Shown here one piece after another: positions 43,430 to 52,489 of a stretch of DNA of 64,000 bases. Source of the DNA: an uncultured Ruminococcus sp. (lineage in GTDB: Bacteria; Bacillota; Clostridia; Oscillospirales; Ruminococcaceae); contig CAJTYV010000012.1 in assembly GCA_910584195.1 (NCBI GenBank), positions 1 through 64,000 on the forward strand, written 5' to 3'. How positions within the stretch are numbered: position 1 is the first letter of the stretch; each line of letters begins with the position of its first letter. Both the position numbers and the translations under genes were made by a program. The notes beneath the pieces were generated by a model, which searched no databases, was not told the origin of the DNA, and saw nothing but the letters and a program-made list of their open reading frames with translations.

Positions 43430-45198
43430 TATTCATCACCGCCTTTCTGCTGCGAATCGTAAACTTCTCTGTAAATATTGCTTTTTTCAAGAAGTTCTTC
43501 ATGAGTTCCCATATCAGTTATCTTTCCGCCGTCCATAACGATTATCCTGTCCGCGTCCTGTACGGAGGAAATTCTCTGAGCTATGATAAACGTAGTAACA
43601 TCGCTGAGATTTTCACGAAACGCCTTTCTGATACTTGCGTCCGTAGCCGTGTCAACCGCGCTGGTGGAATCGTCAAAAATGAGTATCTTAGGCTTTTTCA
43701 GCAGCGCTCTTGCAATGCAAAGTCTCTGCTTCTGACCGCCCGATACGTTCACTCCGCCCTGTCCGAGATCCTGATCGTAGCCATCCGGAAACGACATTAC
43801 AAAGTCATGCGCGCACGCATGCCTGCATGCTTCAATGATCTCCTCGTCAGAAGCATCAGCGTTTCCCCATTTCAGGTTCTCCTTTATAGTTCCCGAGAAA
43901 AGAACGTTTTTCTGCAAAACCATTGCGACTTGATTTCTCAGGGTTTCCAAATCATACTCGCGAACATTTCGTCCGCCGACCAGTACCTCACCGTCCGTTA
44001 CATCATAAAGTCTCGGAATAAGCTGAACCAAAGTAGTTTTTGACGAACCTGTACCGCCGATAATTCCAATGGTTTCCCCTGATTTTATATCAAGGTTAAT
44101 TTTTTCAAGCGAAAGGTTATTCATATCCTTAAAGTAACTGAACGACACGTTTTTGAAGCTTACCGAGCCGTCCTCTACCTCCGTAACGGAGTTTTCCGGT
44201 GAAACAATATCCGATTCCTCGGTAAGCACTTCATATACACGCTGAAGAGACGCTCTGGAAATAACGAACATCATAAACATGAACGAAAGCATCATCAGAG
44301 ACATAAGTATCTGTCCGACATATGTAATAAACTGAGTAAGATCGCCTGTAAGCATATTTCCGCCGCCTGCGATCATATGTCCGCCAAAAAAGAGAATTGC
44401 GATTATACTTGCGTACATACAAAACTGCATGAACGGCATAGTAAGTATAACGAGTTTTTCCGCACGAACCTGAGCCTCGCGTACCTTTTCGGTGCTTTCC
44501 GTGAACTTTTTCTTCTCATAATCCTCGCGTACAAACGCCTTGACTGTACGAATTCCCACAAGATTTTCCTGAACCCTTGCGTTCATGCCGTCATAAAGGG
44601 TAAGCATAGCCTTGAATCGCGGATGCGCCTTAGTCATAATTAAACCTACGGCAGCTCCGAGAACCGGAATTGCACATAAAAATACCAGCGACAGTTTAGC
44701 ATTGGTAGTAACTGCCATAATAAGAGCAAAAATCATCATCATAGGAGCTCTTACCGCAGTACGTATGAACATCATGAATGCCATTTGAATATTGCTTACA
44801 TCGGTAGTGAGACGAGTTGTAAGAGAAGCTGTAGAGAATTTATCTACATTAGCAAAAGAAAAAGACTGAACTTTTTTAAACAGCTCTCCTCTTAGATTTT
44901 TGGCAAATCCAACGGCAGCCACAGCGCTGAAGCGTCCTGCAACCGCTCCGAAAAACAGAGAAAAAAGCGCCATTAATACCATAAGCGCACCCATTACGGC
45001 AACGTGCTTTATGTCGCCTGCACGAATTCCCTTATCAATAATGGAAGCCATAACATAGGGAATAAGAACCTCCATAGCGACCTCGCCCAAAATAGTCACC
45101 GGCGCAAGGATCGCTTCCTTTTTGTACCTGCCCACATAGGACAAAAGTTTTTTCAGCATATTGATAATATCTCTCCTTTCTTGATCAGACATGTTCAA
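43429..45198 (-). CDS. ABC exporter half-transporter A (degenerate Walker B)
   Basis: 589 residues: six membrane helices and an ATPase domain. Walker A is GGTGSSKTT, the signature is the canonical NVSGGQKQRL, and Walker B reads ILIFDDSTSAVD with Asp where the catalytic Glu should be. The H-loop is IAQRIS, with Gln in place of His. Together with the LSQGQ signature of its partner this makes one of the two ATP sites degenerate. GGAGA is upstream. It is first in a two-gene operon. Confidence 0.92.
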   Translation of the reverse strand: MNMSDQERRDIINMLKKLLSYVGRYKKEAILAPVTILGEVAMEVLIPYVMASIIDKGIRAGDIKHVAVMGALMVLMALFSLFFGAVAGRFSAVAAVGFAKNLRGELFKKVQSFSFANVDKFSTASLTTRLTTDVSNIQMAFMMFIRTAVRAPMMMIFALIMAVTTNAKLSLVFLCAIPVLGAAVGLIMTKAHPRFKAMLTLYDGMNARVQENLVGIRTVKAFVREDYEKKKFTESTEKVREAQVRAEKLVILTMPFMQFCMYASIIAILFFGGHMIAGGGNMLTGDLTQFITYVGQILMSLMMLSFMFMMFVISRASLQRVYEVLTEESDIVSPENSVTEVEDGSVSFKNVSFSYFKDMNNLSLEKINLDIKSGETIGIIGGTGSSKTTLVQLIPRLYDVTDGEVLVGGRNVREYDLETLRNQVAMVLQKNVLFSGTIKENLKWGNADASDEEIIEACRHACAHDFVMSFPDGYDQDLGQGGVNVSGGQKQRLCIARALLKKPKILIFDDSTSAVDTATDASIRKAFRENLSDVTTFIIAQRISSVQDADRIIVMDGGKITDMGTHEELLEKSNIYREVYDSQQKGGDE

Positions 45199-45293
45199 TA
45201 AAAGATTTTCAAAGCGTCGCTTTTGCTTTGAATAGGATTATTGCAGCAGGTCTGTTTTCTTTCTGTTCGGACTTGTAAAGTCCGTATTTAAAT

Positions 45294-45322
45294 AGTATAA
45301 CACGGTAAAATTTTATTGTCAA
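45294..45322 (-). promoter_or_regulatory. Promoter of the ABC exporter operon
   Basis: On the minus strand TTGACA (45317-45322), 17 bases, TATACT (45294-45299), with a leader of about 90 bases. Confidence 0.82.
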
Positions 45323-45428
45323 GTGAAAGTTTAGTGAAAATACATAAAGAATTATTGTTGGAATTAACAAATTTGTCAAACAAAAACGGCAATTCATTCA
45401 AATAATATACAGACTGTTTAAACTCCGC

Positions 45429-45457
45429 TTGACTTTTTTAGTGAAATATGATACAAT
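45429..45457 (+). promoter_or_regulatory. Promoter of citrate synthase
   Basis: TTGACT (45429-45434), 17 bases, TACAAT (45452-45457). Confidence 0.8.
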
Positions 45458-45545
45458 ATAAACATGTATTTTAATTTAACGATAATCAAAAGGCGGTTAA
45501 AGGCTGAGGCTTATGACCGCTAATATTAAAAGGAGGCGTAAACCG

Positions 45546-46892
45546 ATGGGATACGGATTTATTGAATTGACACCTGAAATCATAAAACTTGCGGAAAAAT
45601 CAATGGAGGGCTATAAGATCTCCCCCGAACTTTACACCAAATACGATGTAAAACGAGGATTGAGAGATATAAACGGCAACGGAGTCGTTGCCGGACTTAC
45701 AAATATCAGTACCATCAGAGTCGATGAAGAAGGTCACGGCAAGCTTTTTTACCGCGGCATTGATGTTGAAGATATTGTTGCGGGCTTTATAAAAGAAAAG
45801 CGTTACGGTTTCGAGGAAACTATTTATCTGCTACTATTCGGAAATATGCCGACAGAAACAGAGCTTGCCGAATTCAAAGGCATTTTATCCGGAACAAGAA
45901 ATCTTCCGCCTACTTTTACAAGAGATGTTATTATGAAAGCTCCCAGCGACAATATGATGAATACTCTTGCGAAATGTGTCCTCTCGCTCTATTCTTACGA
46001 CCAGACTGCAAACGACATTTCAATACCCAATGTCCTCAGACAAAGCATATCGCTTATTACGCTCTTCCCTGTTTTGGCGATATACGGCTATCACGCCTAT
46101 AAATACACACGTGACGGAGGAAGTCTTTTTATTCACGACCCCGATCCGCAGCTTTCCATTGCGGAAAATCTGCTGTACATGCTCCGTCCCGATAAAAAAT
46201 ATACCGAGCTTGAATCCCGCATACTCGACCTTGCACTGGTTCTTCATGCAGAACACGGAGGCGGAAACAATTCTACATTTACCGTACATGTTGTTTCATC
46301 ATCCGGTACTGACACGTATTCAGCAATTGCAGCCGCATTGGGTTCGCTTAAAGGTCCGAAGCACGGCGGAGCAAACATAAAGGTCGCTATGATGTTTGAC
46401 GATATGAAGCAGAACGTCAAGGATTGGACTGACGAGGAGGAGGTACGAACATATCTTAAAAAGCTTCTCCACAAAGAAGCTTTCGACCACGCCGGACTTA
46501 TCTATGGAATGGGACATGCCGTTTACTCCCACTCAGACCCGAGAGCGACTGTTTTCAAAGGCTTTGTGGAAAAACTCAGTTCCGAAAAAGGCAGGCACGA
46601 TGAATTTAATCTTTACTCGATGGTTGAACGGCTCGCGCCCGAGGTCATTGCCGAAGAAAGACGAATTTACAAAGGCGTGTGTGCAAACGTGGATTTTTAC
46701 AGCGGATTTGTATACCGTATGCTGGGTATTCCCGATGAGCTGTTTACTCCGCTTTTTGCGGTTTCGCGTATTGCAGGCTGGTCTGCTCACCGTATAGAGG
46801 AGCTTATCAACTCCAACAAAATAATCCGCCCTGCATACAAGGCTATCTCGCCTATGCGCGAGTATACCGATATGGAGAACCGAATTGATTAA
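45546..46892 (+). CDS. gltA: Citrate (Si)-synthase
   Basis: 448 residues. It condenses oxaloacetate and acetyl-CoA. Active-site elements are HAEHGGGNNSTFTVHVVSS (His), GPKHGGANIKVAMM (His), MGHAVYSHSDPRA and FYSGFVYRMLGIP. An N-terminal extension of about 45 residues is typical of the clostridial long form. 2-Methylcitrate activity cannot be excluded. In this kind of anaerobe it would feed the oxidative branch to 2-oxoglutarate and glutamate. ATG at 45546 follows AGGAGG by nine bases, while the in-frame ATG at 45513 lacks a site. A small membrane-protein gene follows after two bases. Confidence 0.95.
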   Translation: MGYGFIELTPEIIKLAEKSMEGYKISPELYTKYDVKRGLRDINGNGVVAGLTNISTIRVDEEGHGKLFYRGIDVEDIVAGFIKEKRYGFEETIYLLLFGNMPTETELAEFKGILSGTRNLPPTFTRDVIMKAPSDNMMNTLAKCVLSLYSYDQTANDISIPNVLRQSISLITLFPVLAIYGYHAYKYTRDGGSLFIHDPDPQLSIAENLLYMLRPDKKYTELESRILDLALVLHAEHGGGNNSTFTVHVVSSSGTDTYSAIAAALGSLKGPKHGGANIKVAMMFDDMKQNVKDWTDEEEVRTYLKKLLHKEAFDHAGLIYGMGHAVYSHSDPRATVFKGFVEKLSSEKGRHDEFNLYSMVERLAPEVIAEERRIYKGVCANVDFYSGFVYRMLGIPDELFTPLFAVSRIAGWSAHRIEELINSNKIIRPAYKAISPMREYTDMENRID

Positions 46893-46894
46893 AT

Positions 46895-47401
46895 ATGAAA
46901 CATGATGTTAAAGTAAAGAGAATTTCCTTTTTTCTGACAGATATATTTGCCGGAATGTTACTTTTTACCGCTTTGACCGCTTCTGCTGTATGGCTTGATC
47001 TATGTGAGCTTTTAGGTTTAGCTGCAATGTGCGCCGCTCTTGCATTGCCTATCCTTGTACCGTTTATTTGCGGAAAGCTCACGAAGCGGAGTTTTCTCAG
47101 CTCTCTTGCATTTATAAATATGGGTATGCTGGCGGCTTTTATGCTTTCAAATAAATTGTCCGAGCTTATGGTCTATTTTAATATAATACCCGATAATTTT
47201 ATACGCGGACTTTATGAAAAAAATTATCCCGGACTTGAACCCGAGTTTATTTCGCAGGAAATGCACGGTTTTTCGACAATTGTTTTATTTCTGCTTATTG
47301 AATCGGCGTTACTTTTCCTGACGGCATTTACGGTAAAGGTAGTTATGAGAATACGTCAGATCAATAAGCAGTTTAACGCTTATTATAAAAGCGGTACCTG
47401 A
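46895..47401 (+). CDS. Unknown four-helix membrane protein
   Basis: 168 residues, not recognised. Four membrane helices are seen (IFAGMLLFTALTASAVWL, LGLAAMCAALALPILVPFI, FINMGMLAAFMLSN, VLFLLIESALLFLTAF) with a basic C-terminus. It starts two bases after the citrate synthase stop with no obvious separate ribosome binding site, so translation is probably coupled. No functional link to citrate synthase is evident. Confidence 0.7.
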   Translation: MKHDVKVKRISFFLTDIFAGMLLFTALTASAVWLDLCELLGLAAMCAALALPILVPFICGKLTKRSFLSSLAFINMGMLAAFMLSNKLSELMVYFNIIPDNFIRGLYEKNYPGLEPEFISQEMHGFSTIVLFLLIESALLFLTAFTVKVVMRIRQINKQFNAYYKSGT

Positions 47402-47778
47402 ATTTACAAGGACACGGCGTGCCGTGTCTTTCAAACTATAGAAAAAGTAAAAATGGGATTCCAAAGGGACGTTGTTCCTTTGTCGGAGTCCAGAGGCAGC
47501 GCCTCTGGTGGAGTGTGGTGCAAATCTCCGCATATAGCCGTCAGGCGCTCTGCAAAGGGTGAATCCTCAAACAGTCCGACTGTTTGAGGAGAGGGAACGC
47601 TCTGCAAGAGAGAGCGTTACTTTATTTTATCAAGGCACCACCGCACAATCTGTCACCACACACATGGAAAACACCGTTAACATTTTTGTGAATTTTTTTC
47701 CGTAGCTATTGCTATTTTTCTTATTATATGCTACAATAAAAGTGAATAAAATTTTCAACAGAAAGGTCTTGATTTTAA
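47402..47778. repeat. Intergenic cluster of hairpins and promoter
   Basis: Four palindromes follow the membrane-protein gene: GACACGGC-GT-GCCGTGTC (about 47412-47429), CCAGAGGC-AGC-GCCTCTGG (about 47490-47508), CCTCAAACAGT-CCG-ACTGTTTGAGG (near 47567-47591) and AACGCTCT/AGAGCGTT (near 47597-47620). The first is a likely terminator. The others look like a composite repeat. The promoter for the next gene is at 47709-47737. Confidence 0.65.
47709..47737 (+). promoter_or_regulatory. Promoter of the aldose epimerase-like gene
   Basis: TTGCTA (47709-47714), 17 bases, TACAAT (47732-47737). Confidence 0.65.
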
Positions 47779-48786
47779 ATGAAAAATACAACGCAACTCA
47801 TGGAACACAACGGCATGACCTGCGTGAAGCTCTCCGCAGGCGGCTATGAAGCTCTTATCGCTTATCAGATAGGCTGCAACGTTATCCGCCTGAGAAATAA
47901 CGTTAAGGGTATGGAATTTTTCCGCTGGAATGCAAATAATACGTTCGAGGATATTTTTAATTCCGCCGAAGTATGGGGACTTCCGACACTTTACCTGCCT
48001 AACCGCTTTGCAGACGGAGCGCTGAAAACCTCGGACGGCACATATCAGCTTCCCGTAAACGAGAAAGCTCCGTACAATAACCATATTCACGGATTTCTTC
48101 ACAAACGCACTTTCGAGGTTGTCGAGCATAACGCCGACAGCAACTGCGCTTGGGTGAAAACACGCTATATTTACGATGGAAACGACGATTTTTTCCGGTA
48201 TCTGCCTGTCAGATTCACAGCGGAGTATACGTTTACTCTGTCGGAAAACGGACTTGAACAGAATATATGTTTTATCAACAACGACGATAAGGTTCTTCCT
48301 ATGTCTCTTGCTTCACATACAGCTATCAGTTCGCCTTTTGTTGACGGTGCAAAAGAGGAGGACATTCGTCTGACCGTGCCGATCGGCAAAAAGTGTGAGC
48401 TTAATGACAGATGTCTCCCGACTGAGCAGCTCAAATCGCTTACTATGTGGGATTTAGAATACAAAGGCGGCACAAAATGCCCTGTACTTCAGGTAGTGGA
48501 CAACGATATGTACATAAGTGAAACAACCGAGCTTAACGGAATGGAGTTTCACGGCGTTATTGCCGAAGATACTGCAAGCGGTAAGAAGCTCTGCTATGAG
48601 GTATCGGACAAGTATAAATTTTGGATAATCTGGAATGACAGGGGATTTAACCACTATTTCTGTCCCGAACCTATGACCGCTATGATAAACGCTCCGAATC
48701 TCAGCCTTTCTCCCGAAGTCTCAGGATATACCGAGGTCAAACCCGGCGAGATATTCGAGGCACATCAGAGATTCTTCGCTGATTAA
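47779..48786 (+). CDS. Aldose 1-epimerase-like protein
   Basis: 335 residues of the galactose-mutarotase beta-sandwich fold. GYEALIAYQIGCNVIRLRN is a typical first strand pair. PTLYLPNRFADGAL and NNHIHGFLHKRTFEV hold the conserved Arg and His, and FWIIWNDRGFNHYFCPEPMT the C-terminal sugar-site residues with the late Glu. Such enzymes interconvert alpha and beta anomers. In context it may prepare sugars released by the neighbouring cellobiose phosphorylase, which is inference. AAAGG lies 11 bases before the ATG. Confidence 0.85.
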   Translation: MKNTTQLMEHNGMTCVKLSAGGYEALIAYQIGCNVIRLRNNVKGMEFFRWNANNTFEDIFNSAEVWGLPTLYLPNRFADGALKTSDGTYQLPVNEKAPYNNHIHGFLHKRTFEVVEHNADSNCAWVKTRYIYDGNDDFFRYLPVRFTAEYTFTLSENGLEQNICFINNDDKVLPMSLASHTAISSPFVDGAKEEDIRLTVPIGKKCELNDRCLPTEQLKSLTMWDLEYKGGTKCPVLQVVDNDMYISETTELNGMEFHGVIAEDTASGKKLCYEVSDKYKFWIIWNDRGFNHYFCPEPMTAMINAPNLSLSPEVSGYTEVKPGEIFEAHQRFFAD

Positions 48787-48907
48787 TGTAACTCTCGGCA
48801 GGATATGCGGAAAAACAAATCACATAAAGGCAAACAGCCATGCTTATTTGTTAAAACTGCACAAAAAACGTGACGAAAATAGTACAGCCTTAATTTGATG
48901 TAAGCTC

Positions 48908-48936
48908 TTGTAATATTTTGAAAAATATGTTATAAT
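48908..48936 (+). promoter_or_regulatory. Promoter of cellobiose phosphorylase
   Basis: TTGTAA (48908-48913), 17 bases, TATAAT (48931-48936). Confidence 0.8.
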
Positions 48937-48996
48937 ATTATAAATTGCAGATTTTATCTGCATTTGTTAATGTAAATACAAAGGAGAATAACCATT

Positions 48997-51453
48997 ATGA
49001 AGTTCGGTTTTTTTGACGACGCTAATAAGGAATATGTTATCAATTCCCCGAAAACACCCTATCCTTGGATAAACTACCTTGGAACACAGGCTTTCTTTTC
49101 ACTTATTTCCAATACGGCAGGAGGCTACAGCTTCTATAAAGACGCACGTCTCAGACGCATCACCCGCTATCGTTACAACAACGTTCCAATTGATATGGGC
49201 GGACGTTATTTCTATATCAACGACAACGGTACTGTCTGGAATCCCGGCTGGTCTCCCGTCAAGACCGAGCTTGACTCCTATGAATGCCGCCACGGTATGG
49301 GTTATACAGTTATTACAGGTAAGAAAAATGACCTGAAAGCACAGGTTACATTCTTCGTTCCGCAGAATTACAACGGCGAAGTTCAGCAGCTCGTACTCAC
49401 CAACGAGGGTACCGAGACTAAAACATTCTCCTTGTTCTCATTCGCCGAATGGTGTCTTTGGGATGCTCAGGACGACTGCACAAACTTCCAGAGAAACTTC
49501 TCTACAGGACGTGTTGAGGTTGTAGGCTCTACTATTTATCACAAGACCGAGTACAGAGACAGACGCGATCATTTCGCTTTCTATACCGTAAACGATGAGA
49601 TAGACGGCTACGATACCGACAGAGATTCCTTTATCGGTCTTTATAACGGCTTTAACGATCCGCAGGCTGTTATGGCAGGAGCCGCATCTAACTCTTTTGC
49701 TGACGGCTGGTCGCCTATCGCTTCTCATTATAAAAAGATAACTCTCGCTCCCGGCGAATCCAAAACGCTTATCTTCATTCTCGGCTATGTTGAAATGCCT
49801 GCCGATCAGAAATTTGAGGCTGACGGCGTTACCATCAACAAGGTAAAAGCTCTCGAAATGATAGATATGTACAATACGCCCGAAAAGGTTGCTGCCGGTC
49901 TTGCCGAGCTTAAAGCTGCATGGGACGAGCTTCTCGGCATTCTCAGCGTTGATACTCCCGATGATAAGGTTGACCGCATGGTAAACATCTGGAATCAGTA
50001 TCAGTGTATGGTAACATTCAATCTTTCTCGTTCCGCTTCCTACTTTGAGAGCGGTATCGGCAGAGGTATGGGATTCCGCGACTCCAATCAGGATATTCTC
50101 GGCTTCGTTCATCAGATACCCGACCGTGCAAGAGAGCGTATTATCGACATCGCTTCAACTCAGCTCGAGGACGGCGGCTGCTATCACCAGTATCAGCCTC
50201 TTACCAAAAAGGGTAACTCCGACATCGGCGGCGATTTCTCGGACGATCCGCTTTGGATGATACTTTCAGTTTCCGCTTATATCAGAGAAACAGGCGACTG
50301 GTCTATCCTTGATGAACTCGTTCCCTACGACAACGATATGAGCAAGGCTAAGCCAATGCTTGACCACCTTAAGGTTTCTTTCTATAAAATTGTGAACAAT
50401 CTCGGTCCTCACGGTCTGCCGCTTGCTATGCGCGCTGACTGGAACGACTGTATCAACCTTTCATGCTATTCGGATACCCCCGGCGAGAGCTTCCAGACTT
50501 ACACAAATCCTAAGTTCGCAGCAGAGGGAGGATATTCCAAGGTTGCCGAATCCGTAATGGTTGCAACGCTCTTCACTTACTCAGGTCCTAACTACGTTGC
50601 TATTCTCAAACACCTCGGCAAGGACGATGAAGCTGCCGCTGCTCAGGCTGAGATAGATAAGATGAAGAAGAACGTTATGGAATCCGCTTTTGACGGCGAC
50701 TGGTTCTTACGTGCATACGATTCAACAGGCGCAAAAATGGGCTCTAAGGAGTGCGAGGAAGGCAAGATATTCATTGAACCTCAGGGATTCGCTGTTATGT
50801 CCGAAATCGGCAAGGACGTTGGAGCAGACATCAAGACACTTGATTCTATCGACAAGTATCTCAATACAAAGTACGGTCTTGTTCTCAACAATCCTGCATT
50901 CTCAAAGTACTATATCCAGTACGGTGAAATTTCTACATATCCGGGCGGATATAAAGAAAATGCCGGTATCTTCACCCACAACAACGCTTGGATCATTTGC
51001 GCCGAGGCTTACGCTGGCAGAGGCGACAAGGCGTTCGAGTACTACAGCAAGATCGCTCCTGCATTCAATGAGGAGATTTCCGAGCTTCACAAGACCGAGC
51101 CTTACGTATACGGTCAGATGATCGCCGGTAAAGACGCAAGCCGCTTCGGCGAGGGCAAGAACTCTTGGCTGACAGGTACTGCCGCGTGGAACATGGTTGC
51201 CATTTCGCAGTATATCCTCGGTATCGCCGCAGATTGGGACGGTCTTAAGGTTGACCCGTCTATTCCTCATGAATGGGACGGCTTCACCGCTACAAGAAAA
51301 TTCCGCGGCGCAACATACAACATCACTGTTAAGAACCCGAACCACGTTTGCAAGGGCGTTTCAGCTATGACTGTTGACGGACAGGCTGTTGACGGAAACG
51401 TAATTCCTGCTTGCGATGGCGGAGTTCACGAAGTCGTAGTTGTAATGGGCTGA
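48997..51453 (+). CDS. cbpA: GH94 cellobiose phosphorylase
   Basis: 818 residues, intracellular with no signal peptide. It splits cellobiose with phosphate into glucose 1-phosphate and glucose, saving ATP. The N-terminus (MKFGFFDDANKEYVINSPKT and TPYPWINYLG) and GRYFYINDNGTVWNPGWSP are typical of the cellobiose enzyme. The catalytic Asp is in GRGMGFRDSNQDILG, followed by an (alpha/alpha)6 domain with LPLAMRADWNDCINL and EGKIFIEPQGFAVMS. AAGGAG lies nine bases before the ATG. It has its own promoter and terminator, and its codon use is strongly biased, suggesting high expression. Confidence 0.96.
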   Translation: MKFGFFDDANKEYVINSPKTPYPWINYLGTQAFFSLISNTAGGYSFYKDARLRRITRYRYNNVPIDMGGRYFYINDNGTVWNPGWSPVKTELDSYECRHGMGYTVITGKKNDLKAQVTFFVPQNYNGEVQQLVLTNEGTETKTFSLFSFAEWCLWDAQDDCTNFQRNFSTGRVEVVGSTIYHKTEYRDRRDHFAFYTVNDEIDGYDTDRDSFIGLYNGFNDPQAVMAGAASNSFADGWSPIASHYKKITLAPGESKTLIFILGYVEMPADQKFEADGVTINKVKALEMIDMYNTPEKVAAGLAELKAAWDELLGILSVDTPDDKVDRMVNIWNQYQCMVTFNLSRSASYFESGIGRGMGFRDSNQDILGFVHQIPDRARERIIDIASTQLEDGGCYHQYQPLTKKGNSDIGGDFSDDPLWMILSVSAYIRETGDWSILDELVPYDNDMSKAKPMLDHLKVSFYKIVNNLGPHGLPLAMRADWNDCINLSCYSDTPGESFQTYTNPKFAAEGGYSKVAESVMVATLFTYSGPNYVAILKHLGKDDEAAAAQAEIDKMKKNVMESAFDGDWFLRAYDSTGAKMGSKECEEGKIFIEPQGFAVMSEIGKDVGADIKTLDSIDKYLNTKYGLVLNNPAFSKYYIQYGEISTYPGGYKENAGIFTHNNAWIICAEAYAGRGDKAFEYYSKIAPAFNEEISELHKTEPYVYGQMIAGKDASRFGEGKNSWLTGTAAWNMVAISQYILGIAADWDGLKVDPSIPHEWDGFTATRKFRGATYNITVKNPNHVCKGVSAMTVDGQAVDGNVIPACDGGVHEVVVVMG

Positions 51454-51472
51454 TTTCACATTATATTAATTT

Positions 51473-51510
51473 AAAAAGCTGTTTCACATTCGGGTGAAAC
51501 AGCTTTTTAT
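51473..51510 (+). terminator. Cellobiose phosphorylase terminator
   Basis: AAAAAGCTGTTTCAC-ATTCGG-GTGAAACAGCTTTTT, a 15-base stem. Confidence 0.9.
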
Positions 51511-51824
51511 TAGATGTATGATTTGATACCGCTTCCGAGTTTAGTGAATCTGAGTATCAAGGAAATTATAATATATCTGATTTTTTAAAGCATGAAAAGC
51601 AGAAATCGTTAAAATCTATAACAAACAGTTAAATGCATTGCCGAAATATATAATTTAAATGATATAATTCACATTGCATTTTTGTCATATATAACAAAAA
51701 CAATATAATTATTTAGTTATTATCACTATTGATTTTAAATATAATATATGCTATAATATAAGTATAACAATTCAAATGTATTGCTTATGAGTTTTATTAG
51801 CATTAATTAAAAGGAGATTTTAGT
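51511..51824. other. AT-rich intergenic region with promoter
   Basis: No gene is seen. TTGATT (51729-51734), 17 bases and TATAAT (51752-51757) form the promoter of the following secreted-protease gene. The upstream part is AT-rich with no clear structure. Confidence 0.7.
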
Positions 51825-52478
51825 ATGAAAAAAGTTATTTCTGCAATATCAGCCATTGTTGTTACATTTTTTACAGGAGCAATAACTACTGTAGCTGAAA
51901 CCAATGAACAGTACAATTACATTATCGAATCGGAAATAGCAAATGAAGAAGACATTACCCCCTATTCAATAGATTCAATTAAAATATTGGATGTGCCATT
52001 TTGTGAACAACAAAAAAATTATTACTGCGGTCCAGCATGTGTGCAGCAAGTTGCAAAATATTACGGCTACAATCCAACCCAATCTGCTATTGCTGAAAGC
52101 ATCGGAACTGAGACATACGGCTCAACATATGCTTATGATATTGTTGACTATTGCAACGATAATTTCCCTTATTCATGGGATTATTATTCGAAAGACGATG
52201 ATTTTAACAGTCCTTCTAGTATGCTTGGAGAAATCGGGTATTCTTTGGATTGTGACAAACCTGTTATTGCAAACTTAGGTAAGCTTACGACATCAAATTG
52301 GCTCTACAATTCCGGAGGACATTACGTAGTATGTCGTGGATATGTTGACGATACGACAACAAACGGACATGTAGCATATATTGTTGACCCTTGGAAAAAA
52401 GGACATGGAATTTCTAACGGAAGATACACCGTAAGTTCTGATAAACTATATAATGTTATATACGGTTTTATTGGTTAA
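51825..52478 (+). CDS. Secreted C39-like cysteine peptidase
   Basis: 217 residues. A signal peptide (ISAISAIVVTFFTGAITTVA) is followed by a papain-like C39_2 domain. The likely catalytic Cys68 is in CEQQKNYYCGPAC with Gln62 for the oxyanion hole, His166 in NSGGHYVVCRGY and Asp188 in AYIVDPWKKG. Unlike bacteriocin-export peptidases it is not fused to an ABC transporter and is exported. The substrate is unknown and could be a surface protein or peptide. A lipoprotein gene follows after 11 bases in the same transcript. AAGGAG precedes the ATG. Confidence 0.87.
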   Translation: MKKVISAISAIVVTFFTGAITTVAETNEQYNYIIESEIANEEDITPYSIDSIKILDVPFCEQQKNYYCGPACVQQVAKYYGYNPTQSAIAESIGTETYGSTYAYDIVDYCNDNFPYSWDYYSKDDDFNSPSSMLGEIGYSLDCDKPVIANLGKLTTSNWLYNSGGHYVVCRGYVDDTTTNGHVAYIVDPWKKGHGISNGRYTVSSDKLYNVIYGFIG

Positions 52479-52489
52479 GAAATTAAATT

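Larger units (their letters stand above)
45199..45545. other. Divergent promoter region, ABC exporter / citrate synthase
   Basis: The gap holds one promoter in each direction and no gene. A GGACTT-GTAA-AGTCC hairpin sits at about 45269-45283 in the exporter leader. Nothing else is recognised. Confidence 0.5.
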
